From Rallus limicola (taxonomy: Eukaryota > Chordata > Aves > Gruiformes > Rallidae), in assembly GCA_022605955.1 (NCBI GenBank), contig JAKCOZ010000001.1, forward strand, positions 80,712,520 to 80,776,519: 64,000 nucleotides of DNA, in the 5' to 3' direction. The notes below the pieces were generated by a model, which saw only the letters and a program-made list of their open reading frames with translations, did not search any database and was not told the origin of the DNA. The translations under genes were made by a program, and so were the position numbers. Positions 35,204-46,700 of this stretch are shown here, piece after piece. Positions within the stretch are counted from its first letter, which is position 1. Every line of letters starts with the position of its first letter.

Positions 35204-38200
35204 AGAGCAAGAGGCCCCTGTTTAATACAAACATTCTGTGGTTAAATTATCACGTTAAGTATTTACCCCGTAACATAAAGAGCAGTGAGGCAAGGTAACT
35301 TCGCTGAAAGGGCTGCTTACGGGGTCTGTGGCTCAAGACTGAAATTCCGTAGTTTTGGATACTCCTCTCAAACTCCTTCCACCTTCTGCCTTTCATCTCT
35401 CTGAAACTTAAATTGTTGATCGTGTCATTCACCCTTAAATTGAGTCCCTGTGTACTCTTCTTTTGTTCCTGTAAGAGAACCTGAGGTGATTAGGAACGTT
35501 GGTGGTGTTTGAAAAACCCCAAATCATCACCCTCCCTGGTGGGTTCTGTATTGTGTCCCTCCTTGTATACTTGCCGTTCTCTTTTGCCTTACGGTTAGCT
35601 GCCTAGGAGAAATGGATGAAAATATAGGACTGGTTATTTAAATGTAAAAAAAAAAAAAAAAAAAAAAAAGGAAAAAGGCAAAGCAAGCAAGAAACCCCAA
35701 GCAGACAGAACCCCCAACACAAAACCTCAGTTTTAAAGGCTTTTAGGGAAAAAACAAAAAGGTGCTTTAGTAATATGATGCAGCACTTGGAGACAATAGT
35801 GCACCATGCAAACATCTGCACAGGCAGCTCCCCTTACGTATGTTACTACTGCTTACCTCCTGCACTCACCAGCTTTTGAAAACTCTGTCTGTATCATAGC
35901 ACAAGTTACCTATCTGTGTCGATCTCATTTCAAAGTGATTTGTCAACATGAGCCTATTAAGAATTTAAAGGTCGCACCAGGCCAGGTAAATGGGAAAGGG
36001 AGAGGTCAGGAGTAGCTAGTCACATCCCAAGCCTTCAGATGTGCCTCACGAGCAGTGCATTTTGCTGTTTGGGAACAGAGACACTGTAATGCTTCAGTCT
36101 CGAGCTCTCATTCACAGCAAGACACAATATGCCAGTATCTGTCACATTCCAAGTCCTTGCAACACTACTGAAGTCAGAGAATTCAAGTCCCAGATTCTTG
36201 GCTTCTTTTAAGATCGACTCATTTTCTTCTTTGCCATACCAGTAAGCCCGACATACATACGTGCACATGCATACTCATGCAGACATGCTGACATTTTTCC
36301 AAAGCATGAAATTCAAAAAAAGGAACAAAAGCATGTGGGTTTGTTTTTTTTTCTCACATATCCTTTCATTTTCAGACAAAAAAGAATTTAAGTATTTTAT
36401 ATCTGTTCATTTGCTCTTTGCTGGGAGCAAAGTCTAAAGGATTAAGACAATAACTGCATGGTATCGTATCTATATATTCTTTTATATATTATATGCACTA
36501 TATTAAAAAATCTATTCTAAATTTTAGGTTTTTAAAAAATGGGTAGTAGTTCCACTTCTGCTCAGAAAGAACCTTTACAACACATTTCCCTGCTTTCCTT
36601 CCATTTTGGAATTTGATGAGCAGTAACATACAGGCAGCAGTAAAGCCTGCTGTCCCTCCCTTTGCTCTTTTGTCTGATTCTTCTTTTCCTAGTCTGTAGG
36701 AGACTGAATCAAGTCTGGCTAGAGAATTTGCACCCTGGTTTTCTTATAAGGCAGATGAAGTTTTTTTAGATAACAGTAGGGACAATTTCTGGTCTCATTG
36801 AAGTCATTGGCAGTCCTCCAGATAATTTGTTATGAGATTTGGCCTTGAGAAAAAGGATCAGTCACACTCATCTCCTTTTTATTCTGAACTGGAATGACCC
36901 ATATCACTACCCAGTGATGGCTGCCTAGGATACTAAGAGTGAATTTTTGGAAAATGATCAAAAGTTCAAATATATGCAAGAATGCATGAAACCCACTGTC
37001 TGAGAGACCAGAGAGAATGCAGTTGGCCGCAGCATAATACGTGATTAAACAGAACCAAATAAAACTGGAAGCTTGTTGTGAAAGATTATCTATATCCTTT
37101 TTATTTTTCTTTCTATAAAATACCTTGTTAGGATGAGGCCCAGAACACTCCTCTCAAACCTAAACTTACATATATGTCTTTCTGCATTCTCTAAAATCTT
37201 TTGATTGCATAGCACTATAAATGGTGGAAAACAAAGTCTCTTTTCTAAGTTCCCTACAGTGAATAACTCGGGAGCATTTAGTTTTAGCTTGTATTAGGAC
37301 TTCATGTTCTTAGAGAACAGATTCTGCCCCTTTGATCTCTAGATATAAAAATCACTGTTTCCCAGTGCCTGCATAAGATCTCTGGACCCCCAGAGAAGAG
37401 CCAGGCAGATGTGGAAAGAGAACCTCGCAGGCCCGGTCCATTCCCAGCATTGCTGTTGATTTCTTGTATAATTGGAAAAAAAATGTTAGTGTTCCCCAGT
37501 AATCCCAATTTCTGAATTTCTGCAGTGGGTTTAAGAGTACTTATCTGACTTAACACGCTTTAAGGAAGGAAAAAAAAACCCACGTTGAAGAAATAGCTGT
37601 AAACCTTTATGGAACGTCTGTGGTTTTTATGGGTGCAGGTAGTCCACAAGCATTTTGATATGTCTGTACCCCAGGCAGTGCCCTTTTCTACAGGAAAGGA
37701 GTTGATCAAAATCAGTACTCAAATCCAATAGTGTTCCCTGTCTTTTGGAGGAAAGGAGAAGTAACGGGTCAAAGAGAATATAAAGTTTCATTACAAGGCA
37801 GTTGTGTCTGCAGCTGAAAGCATTTCACTAACATGTTGCTATCCAGAATTTTCTCTTTCAACATTGCTTGTAGGAGGTGAATTTTCCAGTTGGTTTGACT
37901 TTGCTGTCAAAAAAGTCAAGCTGATTTTATTTTCTTTCCTCTGATTAAGTGAATAAAATGTTAAGAGTAATTAAGCCAAGGAGAGTTTAAAATCTGGTTG
38001 TTTGGTTTGGGGTGATTTTTTGGTTGTTTTTTGTTTTTTTTTTCTTAATTCCTAACCTGGTAAACAAACTACTTGTATCCATCTTTACAGAGATATTTTA
38101 AAACCACTGTGCTGAAAGTATAATATTAAAACACCAGTTCTCACTTCAGAGACAAAAACGCTTTGATGACCTTCAAACCTCGTGTGTTAAACTTGCAAGT

Positions 38201-38389
38201 AAAAAAATCATGTTTTTCATTATTCTTGTTACCTCAAGGTTACTGCAGGGCCAAGGTTTCCTTGTGAAGATCAAACAGGAGGGTGTTGGGGGGGGTGTGT
38301 GTTCTGTTTTGTACATCCTCACTTATGCCCAGATTACAGCTTCTGTGAAAATGCTAAATGACAAACTTTGTGGCCTTGAAGCTGGAGGG
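35204..38389. other. Unique noncoding DNA; A-run and old repeat core
   Basis: A 24-base A-run lies at 35646-35669, followed by A-rich sequence with ACCCCAA and ACCCCCAA. A reverse copy of the old repeat core (ctcattgaagtcattgg) lies at 36794-36810, with 'gagatttggcc' downstream. A T/G tract occupies 37995-38044 and a G-run lies at 38289-38296. No exon is recognised. Confidence 0.5.
35646..35669 (+). repeat. Poly(A) run, 24 bases
   Basis: This is the longest homopolymer of the window. There is no recognisable retrotransposed body upstream of it, so it is listed as a simple repeat only. Confidence 0.95.
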
Positions 38390-38560
38390 GGAGGATTGCT
38401 TGGTCTTTTTGAGGCTCTGATCAGCAGACCAAGAAATATCTGGCTTCACTTCTCCTCTCTGTCTCAGTAACCTTGGAAAAGTCAATAATACATTTGTGCC
38501 TGTGTTCTCCAGCTGTAGAAGGAAGGGGATGCTATTTCCTTGCTGCACAGGTCCTTTGAA
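38390..38560 (+). mobile_element. MIR-type SINE remnant, plus orientation
   Basis: Blocks 'cttcacttctcctctctg', 'gtaaccttggaaaagtcaata', 'tttgtgcctgtgttctccag' and 'tgtagaaggaaggggat' follow, in order and with fitting spacing, MIR's 'cttgggcaagtcactt', 'tctgtgcctcagtttcc' and 'tgtaaaatggggat'. The copy is diverged but four collinear blocks are present. Confidence 0.7.
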
Positions 38561-39935
38561 GATAAGCCTGCTCTCTGAAACGGATTGTGAGCCCCGGAAA
38601 ATGAGTGTGTGGGTCGGGCTTCCAGCCTGCTTCTGGAGCTGGGTGGCTTTGTCCCAGCACACGGTCCTGGAGATTCACCAGGAAATCTTGCACACTTCAA
38701 GGCAATCACAGCAGCGCTTCCTGCTCCTTCCAGAGCACACCTTGTCAGCAGCTGCTTCAGGAAACCTCTAGGTCTCATCCTTGCCAAGCCGGGAGGTTGC
38801 CACAGAGCAGACTTCTGTGTGCTCCTCTCACCCTTGCAGGATGCAGGGAGTGAGCCTGGCTCAGTACTTTGGAGGGTTTGATCCCCTTTACAGAGCAAAA
38901 ATGGTTGTTTTAGAGCTGCAGTTGTTCTTCTGCAATTTGTTATCTGCAAATGCTAGTGCTCCTGACACACTCCTTTCCTAAACGTTTTGTTGAAGCCTTA
39001 TTCACATAGGCTGTTCATATGTGCCCCAGATACAAACAGGAAGACAAAGTTTCCAGTTCCATCTGTTGCAGTCTAGAACGATTTTTATCCACCATTCACT
39101 GGGGAAAACAATGCTGATTTAAATGGCACATAAGCAGCACGTTACTAGTCTGGTAGGGTAAGGTATTGTGGCTTTTTCCTGTTGGGTTTTTTAATCTGAG
39201 CTGCAAATAAGTGTGCTGCGCGAACTGGACGTGGAGGTATATAAAAAAAATAAATAAACCCCCAAAACCAAACCGACCCAACTTGAGAAATATCAGAGGC
39301 TGGAACTAAACCTCAGTGATGTGTGCTGGACTGTTTGTTAAACCGCTTCTGAATGATTCTTCCACCAAAATACCTGGCCAGCTCTTCTCCAGCAACTTGC
39401 GGCAGAGGTAGGGAGGAAACCCCATCACAGAATGGCCAAGCAAATGCAATCCCTCCCCCCCCCCCCCACCCCGTTTGCAAATGAACAATTAATGAACGCA
39501 GCCTCTTCACTGATGTCTCAAGTTCCTTTGTCACTTAGTAACAGCCTGTGCAAACTATGCCTCCACGCCTGACCTAAGTTATATTGTATTTGTCATGTTG
39601 TGGAATAATCTATTGTTGGATGTGTACAGAAAATGGATTATAATATTTATTTAGTCTATAAGTCGCTTTGGCATAGAGAGCAAAATAAAAAAGTAAGTTC
39701 ACGTGCTGTGCCTGAACTGTGAGAGATGTCACTACGTACCTCTGTAGCTTCCTAATGCTGGTAATGGGAAATATCAGTAGTGTTTCCCCGCCTCCAAGAG
39801 CCCTGTCTGGAAAAGTGCTCAGCTGCAGCAGCCCTTGGTGCCTGCCAGGAGCCAGCTTTCCCATGGAGAGCCTTCCGTAGCAAGCTGACCCCCTAATTAG
39901 TCTTCCTCAGGGCTGGCTTGGGGCACGGTCACACC
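38561..39935. other. Unique noncoding DNA with an A/C tract and C-run
   Basis: Overlapping frames at 38482-38949 (155 codons, minus) and 38496-38981 (plus, several frames) are all open over the same GC-richer stretch. That pattern reflects composition rather than coding. An A-rich tract with CCCCCAAAACC lies at 39242-39280. Confidence 0.5.
39451..39472. repeat. C-run (G-quadruplex potential on minus strand)
   Basis: CCCT is followed by 13 C residues, then A and CCCC, within 22 bases. Confidence 0.9.
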
Positions 39936-40028
39936 TTTATAAATTCCGGGTTAGCTGTATTGATTTTAGCAGGAGACGCTTGGGTTTGTGTCGGTGTTAC
40001 TGAGCAGAAGCTGGTCTGCTGACATCAG
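39936..40028 (+). promoter_or_regulatory. Candidate TATA promoter and short first exon
   Basis: TTTATAAAT at 39936-39944 is a good TATA box in otherwise moderate-GC sequence. A start about 30 bases downstream (near 39968) would give an exon of about 60 bases ending at CAG/GTAGGAG, a reasonable splice donor at 40029. There is no start codon in good context, so it would be a 5' UTR or noncoding exon. No downstream partner exon is recognised. A TATA match plus donor can arise by chance; what raises interest is the second TATA box and CpG cluster within 700 bases. Confidence 0.22.
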
Positions 40029-40330
40029 GTAGGAGATTACCTGGATAAAGAGGTAACAGTGAGTAGCTGAGTTGTAATCGTTCTGGATCAGTTGAATCCT
40101 TTATGCTACCTGGTTAGTGTACTTCTATGTGGGCTTAATTTGATGGATATTTTTTTTTTCCTCATAATTAACATTTTCTTGAAGTTTATCGTTTGAAGTT
40201 GTACTTCCTTAATTTGTAAGTAACTAAAGATGCTCAGCTGTAGCTAGCGTGTAGTGGTGGTAATGCCCTGAGTTAATTCAGTGGGGTGGCGGGATGGAGA
40301 TAGGAGCACCGGGAGCCTTCGCAACACAGG

Positions 40331-40663
40331 CATAAAAGCTCAGAGCTGCTGTGAGAAAGAATGCTGCCCAGCGCCTGCCCAGCTTGGGGAAACAGAAACA
40401 CCTTGGAAAGGGGAGGCAAAGAGGTGCCACAAGCAGGGAGAAAACGACGACGACTAAAGCCCCCAGATGTGAGGCTAAAAAGTTAGTGACCAGGTGTCAG
40501 CTGGATTTGGAAGGGGGCCTGACCGCGCAGCCCTGCTGCTAAAGCCTCGTGCCGCGTGAGCGCCCCGCTCCCCGGGCCGCGCAGAGAGGAGGGACTGACT
40601 GCTGCGCCTGCCTGTCACCCCTCGGGGGAACAGTGTGAAGGAAGGAAGGAAGCGGATCGCAGG
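40331..40663 (+). promoter_or_regulatory. Candidate promoter: TATA-like box, CpG cluster, splice donor
   Basis: CATAAAAG at 40331-40338 is TATA-like. From 40522 to 40659 there are about 14 CpG dinucleotides in roughly 140 bases, the densest CpG cluster in the window, whose surroundings are strongly CpG-poor. At 40664, CAGG/GTATGA could be a splice donor. A 63-codon plus-strand frame (40351-40542) rich in Lys, Arg and Thr and a 78-codon minus-strand frame (40475-40711) lie here; neither is recognised. The cluster is too short for a classical CpG island, so a small promoter or enhancer is only a possibility. Confidence 0.25.
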
Positions 40664-43211
40664 GTATGAAGTCTGAGAAGTGACAGCGTTTTGCACTGAA
40701 GGCAGCTGCATGAGGTTACCTGAGGACAGTGTCTGGCTCTACTAGCTGATTGCTTAGAGCATTTTTAAAAGATCCAGTTAATGGGGGCACCTCCTAAGCA
40801 AACCAGATATCCCTTTTACCGTGCAGTCCCTGTTGAGAAGAGTATAATTTTACATTAATTACACCGGATAAGTAAGAATTTGTTATGTTCTGACTTTATC
40901 CAGTAAATTCCCATTTAACCCAGTTGTCCCTATTAAGCGTGTCAGCTTTTCTTTTAAAAGCTCTGCTGTGCAAAGGCAAATTAGTATATTAATGTGAAAA
41001 TATGTAATTTAAGACAACAAAAATTAGGAAGACCTTATCAGTTTTTTCAGAAAGAATTATTTATTGCAAAATATTACAACAACCTCAGCTTGCTTACAGT
41101 TGTTTATAAAAATTTTGTTACTGTTGTCCATACTGTTTTATTCTTCACTGCTAAGCCTTTACAGCAGAATTGCACTTGGCACTTTCATTTTCTTTAATGT
41201 ACTTTAATTTTATTTAAAGTTGATTTAAAGTTTCATTTCCAGAGTCTCATCTAAATAGTGAAAATTTGACCTGAAAGTACCTTCTAAGACTGATCTACTC
41301 TCCTCTGCCCTCTACTTAAATTATACATAACGTATCCTAGACAATAGTCAGATTTAATTCTGAATTGCTTTGTTTATGTCAGTTGAAGTCAACATCTAAG
41401 GGAAAACAATTAGTTTATCTTACATAAAACTAGCAGTAACTCTGTTCAACCAAAGTTAGCTGGATTTCCAAAGGCTTTCCCTCACAAATGGCCATTGGAA
41501 GTCTACCAGCAAGTTCACTGCTGTCTTCTTGAAACCAGTGAAAACTGTGGAGTTTGCATCAGAGGATACAGGGTGGGCACTAACAGGGCACTTGGAAGTT
41601 CAGCTGTTCTGAGGGCGTTGGTATAGCTAGCTGCATTAGCCATCAGCTGTATTTTTGATGACCTGTTTTTTAGAATTCTTATGGGAAAATCAGTTTTAGG
41701 AAGAGGGGAGTAATGAACTTGAAGTGTGTGGGGAGGTTGCATACTCTTTTATCCCCATCCTATTCCACTTTTGAAGAGTGCAGATTTGCATGGCAAGATG
41801 GTCAGTACCCTTACAAAGCTCACAAATCTCCTTCTGTGATGGTGCTGTTTGACAGGTGGGGTTTGGAAGGAAGGTTAAATAATTTCTAACTTGAACTAAT
41901 AACCAATTTGGGCTTGCGGCGCTGTAAGATGTATGTGTGCAAGAATCCCAAAGATGCCTGCTTGTTTGAGCACATTATTCACTTGTCTGCTTTTTAGCAG
42001 CTGATATATAGGATATATGCATACATAAATGCATTTCATTAGGGATGTTTGATGCCTCTGATGCTGTTTGTGCTTGGAACATGGCATTTTGGAATGTGTA
42101 TTTGTGTGTGAGGAATTATTCTTACGTGTTAACCATTGCATGGTTTGAGCTTGTGTGAGACTGCATCTTATGAAATGCACTCAGTATTTCTAAATGCAGG
42201 GAAGTGGATGTGATGCTAATATGCAATTTTGGGCCCAAAACTTGTTTTCACTCATGTAGGAAATACCCAGACCCAAACTGATTTTGACAAATGATCCACT
42301 TCTGTCCTAAATGGAATTTAAATGGATTATTTATCGTCCCATTCAATCCTAGGTGGATAGTTTTTTTCTTCTACTCTCTATAGCAGTGTTCCTGTTTTGT
42401 ATTGCAGAACCTAGATTTTCATTTAACAATTAATGTGGGTGATTCGAGTCACTCCTTCTGTATTTTATTAATTTTTGCCAAATATAGTATTTCTCTGCCT
42501 ACTGTTGATTGAGCAGAATGGAACTTGCCTACACAAAATTTCTTAGGAAATACAATTTGCACATCCAGATTTCTAGCTACACCCACTCGCTCCCCATTAT
42601 TACAAGGTGTTAATCTAGTTGTGTGATGCTGCCTGCACAGATGCGTACATATGTGTACCCTCTTTCAAAAAAAAGGGTTACGTGCCTAAATCCTTATGAG
42701 CAAACTGGAAAACTGAGCTTTTCTTGATTTGTGTGCTGAGCATTTAGCCCTTGTGGCTACTGCAACAGAGTTTTTGTGAAGGTTTTTCCATATTTTTACA
42801 AGGTGCTTTCAGTAAGTAGTTTAATCCTTGGTAACAACTGAGTTCTTTAGCGGTAAAAGCATTTTTAAAGTAATTTTAAATTTACACATAGCCATTTTAA
42901 TGGTACTTTTGATTTGAGCAAGTTCTCTTCCAGAAATCTACCCCAGAGAAAATGTTTTTAATCAGGTTAAAATGGAGGCAAGATAGCAAAAATGTTTGCT
43001 GTGGCTTGACTGCAGCAGTGCTAATGAGCTCTGCTCTAATACATGAAGGAACATATGGCCCCCATCTGAATACAAACTGGACACAAAGCAGTAATTCAGC
43101 CGAGATGTCCTGAATATTGTAAACTGGGTGAATGTGGTTGAAGGTGTTTATAAACCGTGGCTGAATCCCACACACTGACTCACTGCCTTCTAATGTCCGG
43201 GGCTCAAGGTG
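40664..43211. other. Unique AT-rich noncoding DNA
   Basis: The CpG cluster gives way abruptly to AT-rich DNA. Donor-like GTAAGT occurs at 42816 without an acceptor in range. The longest frame is 94 codons (41896-42180, minus) and is unrecognised. No interspersed repeat is identified in 2.5 kb. Confidence 0.5.
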
Positions 43212-43539
43212 CTATTTATAAGAGTATAGAAAATGACCAGTAGAGGGAATTCTTAATTAATGCTAACAAAATAGCGAACTGAAGTGTTATGTTATGAAGA
43301 AAAGACTTCTTGTGCTCATGACGCAGCAAGAGACGGATTATGGAGAGGGCGAGTTAGGAGAAGAAAAATCACAGGACAAGCAAATTGAGTATTTACTGGC
43401 AAATAATTGCTCTCTTAAGCTGTGGCTCTCTTCCGAAATTCTTGGCATTCCTGAGCACTAGAACCATTTTCAAAAAATGCATCGTTACAGGGTAGATGTA
43501 AAAAAAACTCTCAAAGGCTGATGGTACAGACTTGTGCAG
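43212..43539 (+). promoter_or_regulatory. Candidate TATA promoter and first exon with strong donor
   Basis: CTATTTATAAGAG at 43210-43222 is TATA-like. Transcription from about 43245 would give a first exon of about 295 bases ending in GCAG/GTAAGAATG at 43540, nearly the ideal donor. Inside are a CTCF-like CCAGTAGAGGGA (43228-43239, one core mismatch), an antioxidant/NF-E2-like ATGACGCAGCA (43318-43328), and a 55-codon ORF. The co-occurrence of TATA, long open frame and near-perfect donor makes this the best candidate transcription start in the window, but it is inferred from motifs alone. Confidence 0.25.
43294..43461 (+). CDS. Possible 55-codon small ORF, unrecognised
   Basis: An ATG at 43294, with G at -3 and A at +4 (a moderate start context), opens a 55-codon frame closed by TAG at 43459. 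The peptide starts MKKRLLVLMTQQ, then has an acidic stretch (about residues 13-28, with six Glu and two Asp), and ends with a mixed hydrophobic segment. The opening residues are slightly signal-like but too short and interrupted for a signal peptide. It lies wholly within the candidate first exon, upstream of the donor at 43540. Two other ATGs precede it and stop quickly (at 43261, four codons, and 43289, two codons), which would hinder initiation here. No homology is recognised; chance is the default explanation. Confidence 0.1.
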   Translation: MKKRLLVLMTQQETDYGEGELGEEKSQDKQIEYLLANNCSLKLWLSSEILGIPEH

Positions 43540-46019
43540 GTAAGAATGCGTGGATTGCTGCCTATATTTCTTCTGAAGCTTTAGACTGTCCCTCGTTTTA
43601 CAGGGCTGCTACTTTTTCTGCTTCCTAAAAGAGAACTGATGTTTTGGTTTCACAGCTATATTTCGTCTAAAAGTTGGGGAAGTGGACATAGCCTTGTAGG
43701 CTGTAGTGTATGCTTTTCTACCAGCACAGAGGTATCTCCGCTTGCAGGAGAAATTATATGGCCTGGTTTTATTTAGCTTAAACGGGTTTCGGCTTTTATA
43801 GAGGTGCCTCTAAAAAGCTAGAGATCAGCTTAATCGCAGGGCAGGAAGGTGCTGCCCCTATGTGCTTGCATTGCTGGGCAGTCTGATTTCACTGCTTCTC
43901 AGATGCCGCAGGGAAGGAACTTTTCCTAAGCAACTCCTGGGGACTGCCTGCATCCTGAGGGCATCCCTAGGTGTGGCTCCCCAGGGAAATGAGCTGCCTG
44001 GGAACCCACTCTGTTTGTTCCTGTATACACTTTGCGTACCTGTCTACTATTCCTTTCCTTTTAGAATTTGCCCACTTTCAGCCACATTTGGTGGGTGTCT
44101 TCAAGAAGCTTAAGCTTCCACATGGTTTTTGGAAATAGGCAGCTGTTTGAAGGGGAAAAACTCTTTTAATAACCCTGCTCTGGGAGAGACTGCCTCGCAA
44201 TTATACTTAAAATTACAGATCAATTCTGCCCCAAACGTTGGCAGAAATCTGTAAGAAAGTTCTTCTGGATATCGGCGAGCTGGCTTAAATTCACAGAGAA
44301 TTTTATTTTTTGTTTGTTCCATGTGTGAACTTCAACTAGTAAAAAAGTCTGTTAGGGCATGGAGATGTTAAGGTGGTTAAGAATACTGTGCCTTAAAATA
44401 TGACTCTTACTTGCATCTTAATCATTGAATAACAGAAAGTAACATTACCGGTTTTTATCAAACCTGTAAAATGTTGTTCTAAGTTTCTGCTCCCCATTTC
44501 ATGATGTTCATTGAAAGGAGTGGGCAAAGCAATCTCACCTTTGACAAATCAATGAAAATAGCACATACCCCTGAAGAGCAAAAACATTCTTTTGATTTTA
44601 TAGGGATTAGCTTTAGGGTGTACAGACCCTGTCAGGTGGGGTCTCCAAGCTGAACACTCGACTCAGGGGCTTTTATGCATTGCAGACACCCCCTTTAGAA
44701 AGCCACACGGTAAGCATCACAGAACCCAGTATCAGGTTCCTCAGAAAAAATGCTGAGTTCCCAGTAAAGAGTTATGGTGATTTAACCTTTCCCACAGGGG
44801 TAGTTTCTCCCTAATAGGTATCAAGCTGAAGTTGGCTTATGTCTTTAAACACAAGCAGTTTTCAGTCCTCATACTTTATTGTTCCATAATTGTGGATATT
44901 CTGTTTATTCAGTACTATACTAATTATTTCTATAATTATAATATATTTATCATTATTATAATGGTTTTTATTATTGTTATTATTATGGCAATAATTAGTC
45001 CTTTTTAAACTCGTAGAATCTTGGCCCTTCTGATGTCTTGGGTACAGAGTACTGCAAGTTAATTATATAGCATGTGGATGAAAAATAATAATCCTTTTAT
45101 TGGTTTTAATGTTCTGCCTTTTAGTTTTAATGACTGTCCCCTCTTTTCTTGGGAGGTCAGATTTATTTTATTTTCTCTGCGCAGTTACATTTATGTATTT
45201 CTTCCACTATGTTCAGTCTTTTTTCATTTTCTCTGTCAGTTTGAAGCTTGCTAAACTTTTCGCATATGGAAAGCTCTTGAGGGCTTTAATGAGTCTTTTT
45301 ACTCTCTGAACCCTTTTTGTTTCTTCTCTATCCTGTTTGAGAGAGGGTGATCGGGGTTGACTGCAAAATCCAAAGTGATGGCATAACACCAACTTATGTA
45401 ACCGCATTACAGTAGTCTCAAATGCATTTCCTTTGGACCCTCACCCCCCCACCCCATCCATGCAAGGCTCTGAGCAACCCCACCAAATCCCTCAGTTTGC
45501 TTTCCCTGAGTTGGGTGCTGTGAACTTACCGTGCATTGAGAGATGGAAGCAATGTAAATTATTTCTTTATCGATGGCAATGGGAAAGCCTAACTACAGAA
45601 TCCTATGGAAAAGGGTTTTTTAAAGGCAAAAGAGAGATGTGTGGAGAAGGAGCCCTGTACCTTGTGTGCAACAGACTGGAAGGGTTCCATAAGATAGGGA
45701 TGGCTGACATGGAAAGGAAGTACAGCTTGTTCTGTGGCTTCTAGACCATCTGCAAATGACTTGCAAGAGATGAGAGGGTGCCAAACAAAAGCACAATTGT
45801 GATATAATGGAAGTATGAATCAGTTATTGGTCTACTCTTACTGGAAAAAACAGGCAAAGCCCAGGACTGTTCCTCGGGTGGCACTATGATACTTGATTCT
45901 TTTGAAAGATGTGTGTTTCAGGCACTAATTCAGGACCAGAAGTCCTATTAAAATGTCTGGAACAAGTTGGGGGTTTTTTCCAGTTTAAATTGTCACATTT
46001 TGTCTTTTTATTTCTGCAG
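43540..46019. other. Unique noncoding DNA with an AT-rich patch
   Basis: At 44920-44998 the sequence is nearly all A and T, with ATT/TTA trinucleotide stretches. Poly-C with CCCCCCCACCCC lies at 45444-45456. Frames of up to 103 codons (45433-45744, plus) have no recognisable features. Confidence 0.5.
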
Positions 46020-46106
46020 ATATATAGAGGCATGTTATAGAAATATGTAATAACTGAGTCCCTGGGTCCAAGTAGAGCATATCGAGTTGACTTTTGCTGG
46101 AAGCAA
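46020..46106 (+). other. Candidate noncoding exon (87 bp)
   Basis: The acceptor is among the best in the window, TTTTGTCTTTTTATTTCTGCAG ending at 46019, with an almost unbroken pyrimidine tract. The donor AGCAA/GTGAGTTT at 46107 is good. All three frames contain early stops, so it cannot be an internal coding exon. If transcription begins near 43.2 kb, this would be the first plausible downstream exon; that link is conjecture. Confidence 0.2.
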
Positions 46107-46589
46107 GTGAGTTTTATTCCCATTCCTGTCCTTTTTGCTTCACCCCCCTTCTCCTTTCTTTTGCCTCCTCTTGTCCTTCCCTGCTGTCCACTGGGAATTT
46201 TCTTCCTTTCTTCCTTAATAAAAAATTCTGCCTGAACTGGTATTTTTTACTACAGTGTAAATGATCACTTTAAGCATTAAGGTGATAAAACATACTTCAT
46301 GCCTTCTCAGTTGCCCACGAGATAACAAATAGATTTTGAAATGCAGATGGTTGACTAGAGAGCCCTGAGGTATGGCAGAGCTAACAGGTGCAGCTCCCTG
46401 TTCAGATTCTGCAATGCAAAGAAACTACCAAAAGAAGAAAAGTCAAAGAGAAACAGCGAAAGGATGGACTTTGAGTCCAAATTATATTTTTTTAATTGTA
46501 TTTGTGGTAGCTGGTACAGGGACAGCATTTGTTTGCTGCAAGTAGCCATCAGTTGCAAAGAATTAAGGCAAGCTTCATGGCTAAAGGAG
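46107..46589. other. Unique noncoding DNA
   Basis: A C/T-rich stretch at 46130-46220 is the only compositional feature seen. Confidence 0.5.
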
Positions 46590-46700
46590 AGGGCAGAAAG
46601 GTAGAGATCTGCACTAAATTCTGTTCCAGCCATTGACTATCTGAGTAATTTGCAAAACCTTCCCTATGTCTATTTCCCATACAAAAGGAGGACTGTAGGG
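46590..46700 (+). mobile_element. Probable MIR-type SINE remnant, plus orientation
   Basis: 'attctgttccagccattgac', 'tgagtaatttgcaaaaccttccctatgtctatttccca' and 'acaaaaggaggactgtagg' correspond in order to MIR's 'ttcccagctctgccactgac', 'tgggcaagtcacttaacctctctgtgcctcagtttccc' and 'tgtaaaatgggga'. Divergence is high. Confidence 0.5.

Noticed and set aside
35646..35669. Poly(A) run as the tail of a processed pseudogene
   Set aside because: No coding or RNA-gene-like body precedes it and no target-site duplication is visible.
38482..38981. Overlapping long frames on both strands (155 codons minus; 91, 90, 82 and 66 codons plus)
   Set aside because: Simultaneous openness in four or more frames reflects few TA-containing stops in a GC-richer patch, and none resembles a known protein.
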